A stretch of DNA of 64,000 nt, taken from assembly GCF_026210795.1 (NCBI RefSeq), contig NC_089453.1, positions 1,800,501 to 1,864,500 on the forward strand, in the 5' to 3' direction. Below the pieces are notes generated by a model, which did no database searches, was not told where the DNA came from, and was given only the letters and a program-made list of their open reading frames with translations. Shown piece after piece: positions 1-11,596 of the stretch. Positions within the stretch are counted from its first letter, which is position 1. The number at the start of each line of letters is the position of its first letter. This DNA comes from Rhizophagus irregularis. Taxonomy: Eukaryota; Glomeromycota; Glomeromycetes; Glomerales; Glomeraceae. Position numbers and translations under genes: made by a program.

Positions 1-620
1 ATATAGGGACTATGCTTGCCGATAACAATGAAGCCATGCGTTGCGAGTATATTTCAACCATCCTTCAAGCCTCGCTATATATCGTTAAAAGAATAACCAA
101 AAGAGCTTACCTTGGCACCTCAGCTCGAAGTTGTCGGCGAAGAAAGTACTGGTCGAGTTGATTGCGCAATCAAAGTACGGAAGGGAAACTACATCAAGTG
201 GTTATGGGTTTCGCTCAGAACTTGATTCAATGTGAAAGCGCGCTACAGGTGAATAAAAATATGAGAAATGAAAGTCGGGCGAAGCATTTGGGAATGACTA
301 CGACTATATCTATGGGATCGTTACAACAGCCACGGAATGGTATTTCATTCTTTTTGCCTCTGATGGAATATCCTGTACAAGTAAAAATCCTCTTAATATC
401 CGTATTACCGAGTCTGCCTTGAAAGAGGGTTCGGAGGAAGAAAAGGAGTACATAAAAACGTGAAGCAGGTAATGGAGATTATCGTGGGTTTATTAAAGGA
501 TAGGGTGGACATTGAGAAAGAATCGGCGATGAAGAAGCAACGCCAAGGATATTTTGATAAGGGATTGTTAAGGGTTGGGGTGCTGTACATTAGCATAGTC
601 ATCATGAATCACGAGTAAAG
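1..620 (+). pseudogene. Relic of a CRN-like / PD-(D/E)XK-like gene
   Basis: No single frame is open, but consecutive frames read coherently. They give a stretch with GEESTGRVDCAIK, then EGKLHQVVMGFAQN, then YGIVTTATEWYFILFASDG, then VGLLKDRVDIEKESAMKK near 480-540. The frame changes near 170, 290 and 460, so at least three indels have broken the gene; the 5' end lies outside the window. GRVD followed by E-x-K resembles the PD-(D/E)XK nuclease layout. From memory, this sequence style occurs in large Rhizophagus families often labelled Crinkler-like. The coherent reading is seen directly. The family name is recall and the nuclease fold is inference. Confidence 0.45.
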
Positions 621-829
621 TCCCACACTTGTATTTATTTTTTACGTGTTACATCACGCTACTAGTGTCTTAATAAAATTTTTTTTTTTGGCAAAAAGTG
701 ATTGGCAATGAACAATTGTTCACGCGCACGTTTTTTTTTATTCGGAATGTCATCTATGCTGACGAAATTTTAGGTATAAAAGACCGTGACAAAATGTTAC
801 GATCAAGCTACTGTCCGAAAAAAAGATGA

Positions 830-1200
830 AGCTTTGCACAGTCGCCATTCAGATTGTCTTCGATATGGATAATGTATGGGGGATTATAACAGATGCGGAA
901 AAATGGTATTTCATGTAATGTACGCTAGATAGTGATAGATAATGAAGAGAACTGTCGTTCAGGTTATCGAACCCCTTATTTGTTGTGTATGAAGATGAAG
1001 ATATGAAAGACAAGGCGGAGAGTCTTTAGTCATATTATATGATTACTGGAAGGGGCCTGGAAGCCAATGAAAGCTGGGGAGGAATCGAGAAATAAGGTCA
1101 ATGGGCGATCTTGCAGGAAAATCGAATTAGAATTGATGGGAAGAAAATTTTGGATTTGGTGGGTTATTGATCATATAATTTGTTTTACATGTATGCTATT
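830..1200 (+). pseudogene. Second fragment of the same CRN-like family
   Basis: Around 855-920 the sequence reads DNVWGIITDAEKWYFM, the counterpart of YGIVTTATEWYFILFA in the relic just upstream. Further pieces (NPLFVVYEDEDMKDKAE near 970-1025) follow in other frames with stops between them. It looks like an older, shorter tandem duplicate of the 1-620 relic. No start, splice pattern or continuous frame can be defined, so it is annotated only as decayed sequence. Confidence 0.3.
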
Positions 1201-1276
1201 ACGGACTAGTCCCGAACTTTTTGTATTTGTATTTGTATTACATCAACGCAATAAGATTTTTTTACAACGACACTGA

Positions 1277-2220
1277 TCACTGATCGTGACAAAACGTTAC
1301 GGTTCTTATAATCAAAAATTTATCATTTTGAGTCTTCATTGGTTTTATTGTTCGGCTAATTCTTAGAACAGATACCAGAAAGCAATTCGGCTGAAAGATT
1401 TTCCTGGTGAAAAGATAGTTTTCCAGAGCCTCTTTCATATCACATTCTCCACGTATCATCAATTCATTTGTACGATTCCAAATGTAGATAACGCCATCAG
1501 AGTCTTTTAACCAGAAAATTGAATCATAACACGAAAGTACAGGGAGAACATTAGTAAGATTGTAAAGTTCAGCAAACGCTTCAATTTCATAATTATACAG
1601 AATATCTTTCTTCGTCTCATCACGAAATTGATGTTTATTTTTCAATAAGTTAGGTAGATCTTTTTCGTGTTGTGTTTCATCGTCAGCTGACAATTTTTGC
1701 ATGGCAACATTGTGTTGTGTTTTCGTAGAAATTGTACGCGTCATCATTGGAAGGTCTTGCCCACATTGATAAGTGAGCCACGTGTTGACTTCCGTGTTCT
1801 CACTCTTCCATTTTCATCAATAGATTCCCGTTCGTGTCCCGTGGAAGCATGCGCTGGTTCATTGAGTCGAACTTCTGTCGTAGATTCAATAACTTTGGTT
1901 TGGTTGTTGCAGATCCCATTAATGATGCTCCAAATGAAATTTTCTTCGCTCTCTGGCGTTTTGATTTCCAAGAGCTGTGGGACGATTCACTTCCTTTCTC
2001 TCTAAGAGCATTATTCAATGTTGATAGTTGATCCAGATGCTTGAATAAGTATTCCGTTTGTTGTTCGAGTCCTTAAGGTTCTTGGAACTTGATCGTGTAG
2101 AAGATACAGAGGCCATCCCACACCGCTTGCTGGAATCGTCGTACCATCTACTTCCAGTTCCATCCATCTCGATTCCCCGTTCGGATGTTGCAGATATCAC
2201 TGTTTCTCTCGTCCGTTCTT
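1277..2220 (-). pseudogene. Decayed gene with DGVIYIWNRT motif
   Basis: On the minus strand three overlapping frames carry one protein-like path. It starts near 2090 with EQQTEYLFKHLDQLSTLNNALREKG, passes KTPESEENFIWSIINGICNNQTK at about 1970-1900, and ends in a 156-codon frame (1277-1747). That last frame includes FWLKDSDGVIYIWNRTNELMIRG and MKEALENYLFTRKIF. At least two frameshifts separate the parts. A second relic with the same DGVIY.W.RT motif lies at about 57.7 kb. I do not know the function; the family looks like a Rhizophagus-expanded one. The 3' block alone could still be a short expressed ORF. Confidence 0.35.
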
Positions 2221-3359
2221 TCTGGAGTATTGTACATCAATATTTGTTTAAAGAAAAACAATAACATACTCTAAATATACCGGTACGGCTTTAGAAAAGT
2301 TTTGTACAAAAGCCTTGATAGCTTGCTCATTTTTGACAAAATTTTTGATGTAACTTCATAACTAGTGAATAAATAATTTTGCTAAATTAGCTTTGTAATT
2401 TGTTAGGAGCACTCTCCTTTAAAAGGGAAAAATTTTACCTCATCCGATGAATTAAACGTCTTTAATAAGATGTATGGCTGCTGCATTTGTTTAAAGGAAT
2501 GTTTATGCAACATGTGTTATAGTGAGGAATATATAGTAACTATTCATATCGATCAAAAGTCTGGAATTAAACCCTAGATCAAATATCTGGATTTTCCTAT
2601 AATTTATTCTGGATCTTCCTATATTTTATCCTGTATCTGATCCACATTTTATCCCAGATTAATTCCTTTATTTCATCTTGAATTTGATTTTATCCTATAT
2701 TTTATTCCTGGATTGATTATATCACAGATGTTTCTAAGTCATGTGATCAGATTTTTTGTTTATACTTTATATTTTAGTAACTTCTCTTATAACTTAAAAA
2801 TAAGAAATTTCTAAATTTACATGGAATATTTGAACAGGAATCACATGATTTAATTTATTACTTCAATATGGATTAATCTAGGGTTTAATAATTGGATGTG
2901 ATGTAATTTTTGGTGTAATACATCAATATAAAATTAAAAAATAATGTAATCAATGTATTTTTGCCTTCTCTGCAAATTTACTTAAGACGACAAAGGTGGT
3001 TTTAAATGTTATTTGTGACAAAAACCATTTTTTTTTATCAAGTGATCAGCAAAGAGATTTCCTTTTTTTTTGGGATTTGTTTAATATCACGTGATATAAA
3101 TTTGACCAATAAAAATGCGCTACTTTAAGACGTTACTTATATAACTAGATTAAAATACAATAACTTAAAATTTTAACCAAAAAATTCTCTTACCTTGATT
3201 TTTCTAGATTAGACCCCTTAATCTATTTAAACACGACAAAATATTTTTATTATTTCTATAAAAAAATATATATATATATATAATATTATTGTTATATATT
3301 TTTTTATTATTTTTTTTACCTCCCTCTTACAAAATTTCTTCAAACGTTTTTTTTTCGAT
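2221..3359. other. AT-rich intergenic sequence
   Basis: No coherent coding frame is seen. It contains several near-repeats of 'ggatcttcctatattttatc' type text at 2580-2720, one TCACGTGA palindrome at 3087-3094, and AT runs at 3245-3320 just before the next ORF. Confidence 0.5.
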
Positions 3360-3872
3360 ATGGTAACGATAAATTTAGAATTATGGGAAAATTCAAACTT
3401 TCCACAACTTGATATTCTTGAAAATCGAACGAATGAAGTATTAGAAGCCTTCAATAAATGCAGAAAACTAGAACTCGAACTTCAAGAGGATGATACTGAA
3501 ATTAAAAGATTTAATATTTCAATTAATACTTTAATCGAAAGAAGAGCTCAAGAATCTTATAAACATTCTTCGTATTCTAAGAATGTCGCTATATATATGG
3601 AAGGATTTTCAAAAGAAAGTGAAACTGTGGAAACAATTTTAATAATTTTATTAACTTTATTAAGCGAAGCGAAAGATAGACGAGAAAGTACAAATAAATT
3701 AAGACAAGATTATTAAGACTTCCTTGAAAATTTCAACAATTATTATGTGATAGATAATTTAAATAATGAACAAATCGAAATTAAAAATCCAGAATTTGCC
3801 ATACCGATTTTATCTTTTTTCTTTAGTACATTTATATTTTATCTAAATACTAGGAAACGGGAACCGTTGTAA
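3360..3872 (+). pseudogene. Coiled-coil / tail-anchored small protein, broken by one in-frame TAA
   Basis: From the ATG at 3360 a 118-codon frame runs to TAA at 3714-3716. It has heptad-like leucine and glutamate spacing (residues 15-60) and a hydrophobic ILIILLTLL segment. Without any frame change the same frame continues for 51 codons to a second TAA at 3870-3872. This continuation begins DFLENFNNYYVIDN and ends with a membrane-like FAIPILSFFFSTFIFYL segment and a short basic tail. The single TAA is the only lesion and would be a CAA-to-TAA change if glutamine was ancestral. It may be a recent pseudogene, a truncated protein or a readthrough case. I do not recognise the family. Confidence 0.5.
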
Positions 3873-3874
3873 GT

Positions 3875-3975
3875 CCGGAACGAAAAACTAAAATTTGCCG
3901 ATTCATTGGGTGACGATCACGTGATGGACAGAGAAACTCACGTGATCAATTTTTTTTCATAGTGCGTAAACATAT
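3875..3975. repeat. Dispersed repeat unit A, copy 1
   Basis: The stretch with 'aaaactaaaat', 'gacgatcacgtgat', 'tttttcatagt' and 'cgcttcgct' is matched in the same order at 35810-35885, where the last motif is in the opposite sense. It carries two TCACGTGA palindromes (3917-3924, 3938-3945). It is probably a fragment of a non-autonomous mobile element. Confidence 0.4.
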
Positions 3976-4967
3976 ATTGTCCTTCGCTTCGCTCCGGACA
4001 ATGAATTGTGATCCTTTTTCATCTAATCAAGATAATGCGTGCAATAACATACCAGAGATATTATGGAGAACGTTGGGGCAGCTGGGTCATAATAAGAAAT
4101 CATCAAATGATGAGAAAGAACAAAACGATGAGGGACTACGGGTGGTAAGAAATCATCAAATTATAAGGAAAAACAAAAGGAAGAGGAATTAAAAAAGGAT
4201 AATAAGCCACTAAATAATGAGAAAGAACAAAAGGATAGGCAATCACCAAAGAATGAAAAATCAAAGGATGAGAAAACACAAAAGGAAGAAATTACAACTT
4301 GGTGTACTTCGTGGCTTTCCTGGTTCTGGTCGTGCAACTCTAAGCATCACTATCAAACACTATTTGTGCTAATGATACTAATAATCAAACAAATGGAGGG
4401 ATGCACACTAATGACACTAATAATCAAACAAATCAAACAAGTGGATTTTCTCTATCGAACCAGATGAACCCGAGTCACATCAATGTCGTTAATAATAATA
4501 ATCAGATAGGTGAATTTAATCAGACGGACCAGATTCACGTATCACAATATGTGAATGCCATTGTTTTCGGTATCTTGATAGCTTTATTAATGTGGATTCT
4601 TTTGCGTATAACAAAACCTACACTATATCTCCCGTGGATGAAGGATCGTAAACGTAAATCACAAAAGAGATTAGAAGAATTATCTCAGCAAAAGAATAAC
4701 AAAATCTTGGAAATTAAAAACAATTGCAAGCTTCCCGTAATTATTACGAATGTGGATATTTTATGTCAATTTTGGGATAATTAAATTGATGGTATTACAA
4801 ATAACAGTAATACTTTAAGATCAGTTGATGAAAAAGAAAAAATTAAGATTCCAAAAAAATTAGCCTTGTCAATTGAAGAAGATTGGAGAAATCAATCTAA
4901 TAGTTGTGAGAAAAATTATATGCGCATGAAACATCTTGTGACCCTTAATTTTATTCTTACCGAATAA
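3976..4967 (+). pseudogene. Asn-rich single-pass membrane protein, broken by frameshift and in-frame TAA
   Basis: A K/E-rich segment in two frames (3962-4340, with KSSNDEKEQ and related repeats) leads to an Asn/Gln-rich stretch. That stretch holds a direct duplication of about 26 nt (about 4370 and 4408, ANDTNNQTN / TNDTNNQTN). The main frame from ATG 4401 has a clear transmembrane segment, VNAIVFGILIALLMWILL, followed by the basic stretch MKDRKRKSQKR. It stops at TAA 4782-4784, yet the same frame continues for 60 codons (IDGITNNSNTLRSVDEKEK onward) to TAA at 4965-4967. The simplest reading is a gene losing function by point mutation. It sits downstream of another small ORF with the same kind of lesion. 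Function unknown. Confidence 0.4.
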
Positions 4968-6679
4968 TTTCGTTCATTTAAATTTGCGTATTTTTTGATT
5001 AGTCGGTTCTCTATATAATCACAGTTGCTAAAAATGTGATTAACATAACTAGATTATTATTTATATATATAATTATATATTCGAATGTACTTCTTATCAT
5101 AAATATATTATTTATTATTTGTATTTATTAAATTACAATAAAGAACAATAAAACTTGATATCCCATTTATCCTATTTAGGAAACAGAAACAAATCATTTT
5201 GATTTCATTTAAATAAATGAAAAGAAAAAAATCATGAGAAAATTTTTTTGTTTGACCAATCGTAAAGAAGCAGCAAAACTTTAGAAAACTTGTTAAATTT
5301 TAGGGTAATGAATTCATTAAACTTTGTCAATGATTTTCAGGGGGGATTTTAACTAAAATAAAATTTTCATTTTTTATAAAAAAAGCAATGATTGCTTTTG
5401 TATTATGGAAAAAAATAATATAACAGATAACCTTTTTTTTTTTATTAGATTTATTTGACAATTGGATTTTTCCTTTTAGAAAGATTAAGGGGGTAATACA
5501 ACAGTATAATTATTTTAAATTATGTAATTATATATATGACTAATCAATTATTTTTATATTGAGTAATGAGTATAGACTGAATTACTTAAATAAGCTGAAA
5601 ATGGTAAGAGTACCAGTTTCAGTTTTTAATTAGTTTTCCATCTTTTACAAATTAATAAAACTTAAAACTATTCTACCAATTGTTGAATTTGTCTAAATGA
5701 TAGGAATCCAATGGTGGTAGATCATTTTTTTTATGAAAAATATATTTTATTATACATTATTTTTAAGTTAAATAAGAAATGTTCAAGGTTTAAAAGCAGT
5801 TGCATTTAAATAATATTTGATATTGAATTAATAATGAAATTTTTATAATAGATGTTATATTTAAATGTACAAAAGCTATACTGACGAGTGAAACGATGAT
5901 TAAATCCATAATTTTTAAATTTTTTTTTTTTAAAAAAAAATAATAATAAAAATTTCAAATAATTGAATAAAAATAAACATTTATTAATTGGAGAATTTGA
6001 TACGTTCATTAATGAGGTGATACAAAAATATTCGATAATTATTAATTAAATAAAGGATGGTGAAATAAAATTTTTTAAAATTAGTAAGAAAAAAAATACG
6101 TCAAAACGTGTAATTAACTAATTATCTCTTACTGGTAACTGCTGGTAACAGCCTGTTTAAAAATTCACTTGCTCAAGATATTATTCATTCTGTTCGATTT
6201 TTTTTTTCGTGTTAAAATATATTTAGTTTGTGAACGATAAAGAAATCATCAGATCTTACCTAATTTATTTGATTTTATATTTGGCGATCATAGAGTTTTT
6301 CCGGACGGACATTAATTTATTTTTGCACAATTTTTCATGTTCCTTTGATAAATTTTCTTGAACCCTAGAATAAAAATAGTAAAAAAGAAATCCTTAATAA
6401 CTTCAGTAATGAACCATTATAAACCAAACTACAACTTTATATATAGCTTACGTTTCTGATTTTGGTAGCACAACGCAATGAAATATAACCAAAATTTACC
6501 TAGTGAAACGTACACGAACAATCAATTGCTATCTTTGGTTTACATATTGAATTTTTATATTTAAAAATAGTAAGTTACTTTTCTGTTTTTGAACCTTCCT
6601 TTCTTTTTTACGTTTAAAAATAAGTTGGAAAAAAAAAATTATTTTTTAAGAACAATATTTATACACCTCCAAGTCTTTA
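4968..6679. other. AT-rich intergenic / upstream region of ParB-like gene copy 1
   Basis: No gene is seen. Short tracts such as 'gagtttttccgg' (6293) and 'cttaataacttcagt' (6391) recur upstream of copy 2 at about 10190 and 10310. This part therefore belongs to the duplicated segment. Confidence 0.5.
6491..6510 (+). promoter_or_regulatory. Conserved upstream block, copy 1
   Basis: AAAATTTACCTAGTGAAACG lies 189 nt before the start codon. Near-identical blocks occur upstream of the other two family copies (10437, 16372) while the surrounding sequence has diverged. It is preceded in all three by an 'acaacgca/acaatgcc' motif. This suggests a retained promoter or 5'-UTR element, but it could simply be residual duplication. 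Confidence 0.4.
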
Positions 6680-7535
6680 ATGGAGGCGAGTATACTTTTT
6701 AGTTAATATTATGACTTCTTAACAGTACCACATTATAAAATAATTATATTAATATTATTTTTAATTATACTAGAAGTTTGAAGTAGACCCACGGAGAGTT
6801 CTCTATTCTCAAGATAGTATCAGAGCCAAGTTCCGGAATGACGAACCTATTGAGGACACTATCGAAAAACTTATATCAGGAGAAATATCACCGAGTCAAA
6901 TCAGATGTATGCGCGTATGTATTTTAAATGGTAAAATGCATTCATTAGACAATCGACGACTCTATGCGTTCAAGGAAGCCGTTAAGCGTGGAAGTAGATT
7001 CAAAACCGTGATTGTTATAAGAAGCGATGATTACCTTGAACTTCAAAGTAAAATGTCAAAAAGTCCAAGAAATTTTGACTGGTCAGAAATTAGAGTAAGG
7101 GGTAGAACGCAAATTAAGCCTAATCTTTATGTGAATAGTTCGCCTAGTATTTATGTAAATAGTGTACCTACAAGAAAATCTGGTCTTCATGTGAATAGTG
7201 TACCTACAAGAACACCTAGTCTTTATGTAAATAGTTCACATACGAGAATACAAGATAGGCCTATTATTTATGTGAATAGTGTATCTACAAGAACACAAAA
7301 TAGACATAGTCTTTATACGGATAGTTTACATACAAGAACACAAGATAGTTCAAGTATTTACGTGAATAGTTTATCGAATAGTAATTATTATACAGGGACG
7401 CAAGGTAGGCCTAATACTTATGTAAATAGTTTACCAACGAGAAAGAGTATTGTTACGGGCTTTGGTGATGATGATTATGCAAGTAGTACTACGCCAAAGA
7501 CTTCTAAAAAAAGTGGTTGGTGTGTTATAGCTTAG
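6680..7535 (+). CDS. ParB/sulfiredoxin-like core protein with YVNS repeats and CaaX-like end (copy 1)
   Basis: Exon 1 is only ATG GAG (6680-6685). An 88-nt intron with a GC donor (gcgagt) runs 6686-6773, ending at tactag. Exon 2 is 6774-7535, giving about 255 residues. The core (residues 3-115) begins KFEVDPRRVLYSQDSIRAKF and contains RVCILNGKMHSLDNRRLYAFKEA. The order 'V-D-P...Q.SI..F...I...V...G..hSLDNRRLyAf' resembles the ParB/sulfiredoxin fold (inference). The tail is about ten imperfect repeats of a YVNS.PTR unit, rich in Tyr, Ser, Thr and Arg. The protein ends GWCVIA, a CaaX-type box that would predict farnesylation. The start is chosen because the ATG-GAG mini-exon, splice phase and core are shared by all three copies. 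Confidence 0.7.
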
Positions 7536-10500
7536 TTTCTTGTAAGTTTCTTTTCATATTTAACGAATAATTTATACGTAATTTAAATGTATGTTATTAA
7601 GTTAAATAAATTTATTATATCTGATATCTTTTGTTAACGTGAACATCAATTGCCTTTTACCAATGTATAATATCATGATGGGAGGTTTCGTTAGAGTTAT
7701 ATTTATTAATCCAAAGGAAACCAGACTGCATAGCCAAAAAGAAGGTCCATGGAATAAATATAACAGTCAATTAGTTCAAACCAGTCCCTTTTGAGTCAAC
7801 GACATTGATTTGCTTACGTGACTGCTAGTTGGTGAATAGTAATCCTAAACTTTATGTTTTTTATAATTTTTTTCATCCGTTGGTTAAGATTTTATTGGCT
7901 TAGCTTCAAAAAGTGGAATTATCGTGGATCGAATGCTCTAAGTGCGATTAAAACCTGAAAGAAGTTACGATGATAACATCAGTTGATTGGACTTAAATTG
8001 GTGAATAATATGAGATAATTTTCGTCATGAATCTGATAGTTTCACGATTTCACGCACCCATCAACAAAACACTATCAACATCAGTTCGAAGTTACATTTC
8101 TAGAGTGTTCAACAAATAATGACACGTTATTCCTGATTGCATTATCAATGAATTCGTTAATACCTTCTCACCTTCTCTGATATCAATGGGCGCGCAGCAT
8201 TTCATTTGTTAATATACCCTTATGCTAACTTAACTTATGCTAACTATATTAGAGGTGGCCGTAAAATAATTCATGTAGAAGTCGATTGAGATGTCAAATA
8301 TTTATGATTTTAAACGACCATACAATTCAATATTTAATATATTATGGTGTTTTTTGTCATTAAAGTGCTCTGTACATCTATCTATACGCTTTCGTTTAGA
8401 AATAGAAACACAATACATAATTTGGAAATCCAAGCTCGGTGATTGGAATTCTACCATAGTATATAAATACGTAATAATTAACAAGATAGTTGGTAAAAAA
8501 TTTGGTGATTTTGTTTCATTACTTATTTTTTGTTAAACAACAAAGTGCTACTTTCTGTTTAAAAGATCATGATTAATACGTTGATATTTTATTAGATAAT
8601 AAAATTATCATTATATTTGCTTATCACAATTTTTTTTACATAAGTTGACTTATTTCTGATATAACATACAATATCACCAAGAAGGAGAGGTGGTGGTTGT
8701 GGTCTTGTGGATCCCATCAAAAATTTTTTGATTCAACATCACATGATATACCTGTATGACGCCTAAGCAGACCTTGAACCAACTTCAATTTTAATATTTT
8801 AGCTATATCGTAATTACATTAAAATTTTCAGGATTGCTTACTAAAGTCAAAGAAAATTTATTTTTCACGTAGGTAATTCTCAAACCAAATAGTTTAAATA
8901 AAATTTTGATTGACTAAGACCAAAAAAAAAATAATTCAATTATGAAAAATATTGTTTAAAACTAATTTGATAGTCTATAAATCAAAAAAGGTAAATACGA
9001 AAAATGATATTTATTTTCAGACGTTATGTCTAAAGTTTCCTATTTGTAAGAATATCAAATTGAATTAAAGTTCGGGTAAATTCCTAAGTCTAGTATAATG
9101 ATATTTTCGGAAACCATATTTAAGGTTATTTGTGAACTTGCAGTAATTTCAAGCTCTTGTGAAGAAGGCCAATCATACTTTCAAAGGTAAACTATCAATC
9201 AGGATTTCGACCCTGAGATCACTACTGCTGTGGTAATATTTGAGGAACTCACTTAACGCAGGATTCGTGGTATTTGATTTGAGGCCAATCCTCTATCGAT
9301 CAGAGTCCGATGGGATATCAGTCTCAGATCAATCATGGATCAACCGTCAATCATGGCACATCCCATAAGATCTCGTGCATCAATTTTAGTATAAATATAT
9401 TAGATGATGACCTTTCATCATATTTTTCGACTTGAGAATTTCCTTTGAAGTAATGGAATTGTTTCTTAACTCGATCATGCTTGATTAGCGTAAAAGTTCT
9501 TACCAGTTGCAAAATCTACGAACAAAATGATAATAAAGATCTTGGAATTTCTCAATTCAACTGTGTTTTATGTTGTTGATTGCTAGAGAATATCTTTATC
9601 CGGTATCACGTGATTTCTATAATTAAAAAAAGTGGTTTAAAATCGCAATATTCAAATCACGTGATGCCTGAAAATCACTTATTCGCCGAATAACTAACGC
9701 TAGCAGTACGCTAGCTTGTTATATTGCAAATTTGATCAGTTGATCTCGGGCTCCACAACCAATCAAATTTGATTTACCGATATAACAGTTAACTATTAAA
9801 TATAAGACTCAAGATAAAATATGGGATATATTTACAACTTTACATACCGTTCTTTTATTTTACATTAATTAAACATCATATAAATAATCATTCTATTTTA
9901 TAAGTATATTTAGTATATTTCGTACCTGAAAATTACTGTATATTTTCAAAGTTGACAATGAGACTTAATAAAAGTCAAATGTCGCCTCTTCTATGCATAA
10001 TGTAGTTTCACGTTCAAGTTATTCAATGAATAATCAATGAATTAAGTGATAATTTTTTGATTGAAATTACGATTAAGTTAGATTCTCTTCAGATCTTATC
10101 TATATTCGGTAAGGTTACATAAAAGTTTCACATGTATGCATTCGTCATCAAATCCAATGTTACGCAATAAATAATCGAGTTTTTCCGGCCAAATAATAAG
10201 GGAATAATTTTTTTTTCTTACTTTTTTATAAAGATATTTTGTATAATTTTTAATTTTTTTTAATAAAATTATCCTAAATTCTTTAATAAAAATAAAAAAA
10301 AGAAAGGATTTCTTAATAACTTCAGTTTTAACTTTATTTGAAGCTTATATGGTTTCATAGTTAAAGTAGTTAAAGTTATTCGCAGTAACGCACAACTTAG
10401 TAACACAACGCACCGTTACAATCATGAATATAACCAAAAATTTACTTAGTGAAACGAGCATGATCAATCAATATTTGTTTAATATATATAAAAATGGTAT

Positions 10501-10589
10501 CTGATTATTGTTTTTGAAACTTATTTAAGAGAAGTTGCAAAAAAAAAAATATTTTCAGGAGTTATAATTTTATATCTTCTAAGTCTCTA
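7536..10589. other. Intergenic, duplicated 3' flank of copy 1 and 5' flank of copy 2
   Basis: There is no convincing gene. Parts of 7620-8560 match the 3' flank of copy 3 (for example 'cattatcaatgaatt' at 8140 and 17900, and 'gtcattaa.gtgctctgtac' at 8356 and 18422). This shows that the duplication unit includes long non-coding flanks. Two TCACGTGA palindromes lie at 9606 and 9657. The short ORF at 8291-8536 falls in this diverged flank and has no support as a gene. Confidence 0.45.
10437..10456 (+). promoter_or_regulatory. Conserved upstream block, copy 2
   Basis: AAAATTTACTTAGTGAAACG lies 153 nt before the start codon and differs from the copy 1 block by one base. See the copy 1 entry for interpretation. 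Confidence 0.4.
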
Positions 10590-11596
10590 ATGGAGGTGGG
10601 TATTCTTCTTTATTTTCTTTTTATTATGACTTCTTAGTAATGCCACATTATAAATAATGAAATTAAATTATTCTTTAATAACACTATAAGATTGAAATAG
10701 ACCCACGCGAGGTTTTCTACTCTCAAGATAGTATCAGACCCAGGTTCAAGGACGACAACAGACATGTTGAGGATACTATTAGACAACTTGTGAAAGGAAA
10801 AATTTCACCAAGACATATCGAACGTATTCGCGTGTGTACTTTAAACGGTAGAATGCATTCATTAGACAATCGACGGCTCTATGTGTTCAAAGAGGCTATT
10901 AATCGTGGAGGTAATTTCGAAACTGTGCCTGCAGTGAGAAGCTATGCACACGAAGAACTTCAAAATAAAATGTCAAAAAGTTCTCCGTTTAATGACTGGT
11001 CAGTAATTAGAGTAAGGAAGGATACACTTTCCGGAACACGATATAATTATAGTAGTTATACATATGATACGGATTCGGATGATGATGAGGATACAAATAC
11101 ATTTGCAAATACGTCATATACAAGAACACCACAATATGCAAATACGTCATATACAAGAACACCACAATATGCAAATACGTCATATACAAGAACACCACAA
11201 TATGCAAATACGCAATATACAAGTACGCAATATACGACGGGGGTGACGAAAACAAGTACAGTATGGAATCCTATGTATGTATGTATGGTGGTCAATGTAT
11301 GGTATGTATGGTGGCTCATGTATAGTATATTACTATTGTGATAACTATACCGTATGAAAATTAACACCATACATACCATACATTGACCACCATACATACA
11401 TACATAGGATTCCATACTGTACTTGTTTTCTATATAATCACATACGACACCACAATATACGACACCACAATATACAACACCACAATATACAACATCACGA
11501 TATACAACACCACGATATACAACACCACAATATACATATTCAAGTACGCAAAATACGGAAGAGGAAAATGATTCTGGATGGTGTGTTATACTTTAG
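10590..11596 (+). CDS. ParB/sulfiredoxin-like core protein with YANT/QYTTP repeats (copy 2), interrupted by hairpin
   Basis: ATG GAG (10590-10595), then a GT-AG intron 10596-10690, then exon 2 from 10691. The core (IEIDPREV..., RVCTLNGRMHSLDNRRLYVFKEA) matches copies 1 and 3. The tail has YANTSYTRTPQ repeats (11105-11215). From 11438 the same frame carries QYTTP-type repeats ending NDSGWCVIL at 11596, a CaaX box whose final Leu would favour geranylgeranylation. Between them lies a 183-nt hairpin (11248-11430) that brings TGA at 11339-11341. Its length is a multiple of three, so both sides share one frame, but TAA at 11435-11437 just after the hairpin is also in frame. The present product probably ends at 11341 without the lipidation box, unless the insert is spliced out. 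Confidence 0.6.
11248..11430. mobile_element. Perfect 66-bp inverted repeat (hairpin insert) inside copy 2
   Basis: 11248-11313 is the exact reverse complement of 11365-11430 (66 bp, no mismatch), separated by a 51-nt loop. The ends read GAAAACAAG and CTTGTTTTC. The element splits the repeat tail of a coding exon. Perfect arm identity implies a recent origin, either as a foldback/MITE-type insertion or as a template-switch duplication. No convincing target duplication is visible. GTATGT and ACATAG at symmetric places in the arms could by chance serve as splice sites, but the simple pairs I tested leave an in-frame stop. Confidence 0.85.

Noticed and set aside
5806-6009. 67-codon minus-strand ORF, and similar AT-biased ORFs at 16427, 32087 and 62150
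   Set aside because: Composition is dominated by F, K, N, I and Y from AT-rich DNA with homopolymers; no motif, splice pattern or duplicate supports coding.
11275-11407. Splicing of the copy 2 hairpin as an intron (GTATGT...ACATAG)
   Set aside because: The resulting frame meets TAA at 11435-11437 before the CaaX end; no simple alternative acceptor restored it.
11007-11571. Overlapping ORFs around the copy 2 tail and hairpin
   Set aside because: They arise from the repeat tail and the inverted repeat read in other frames; no start context or conserved core.
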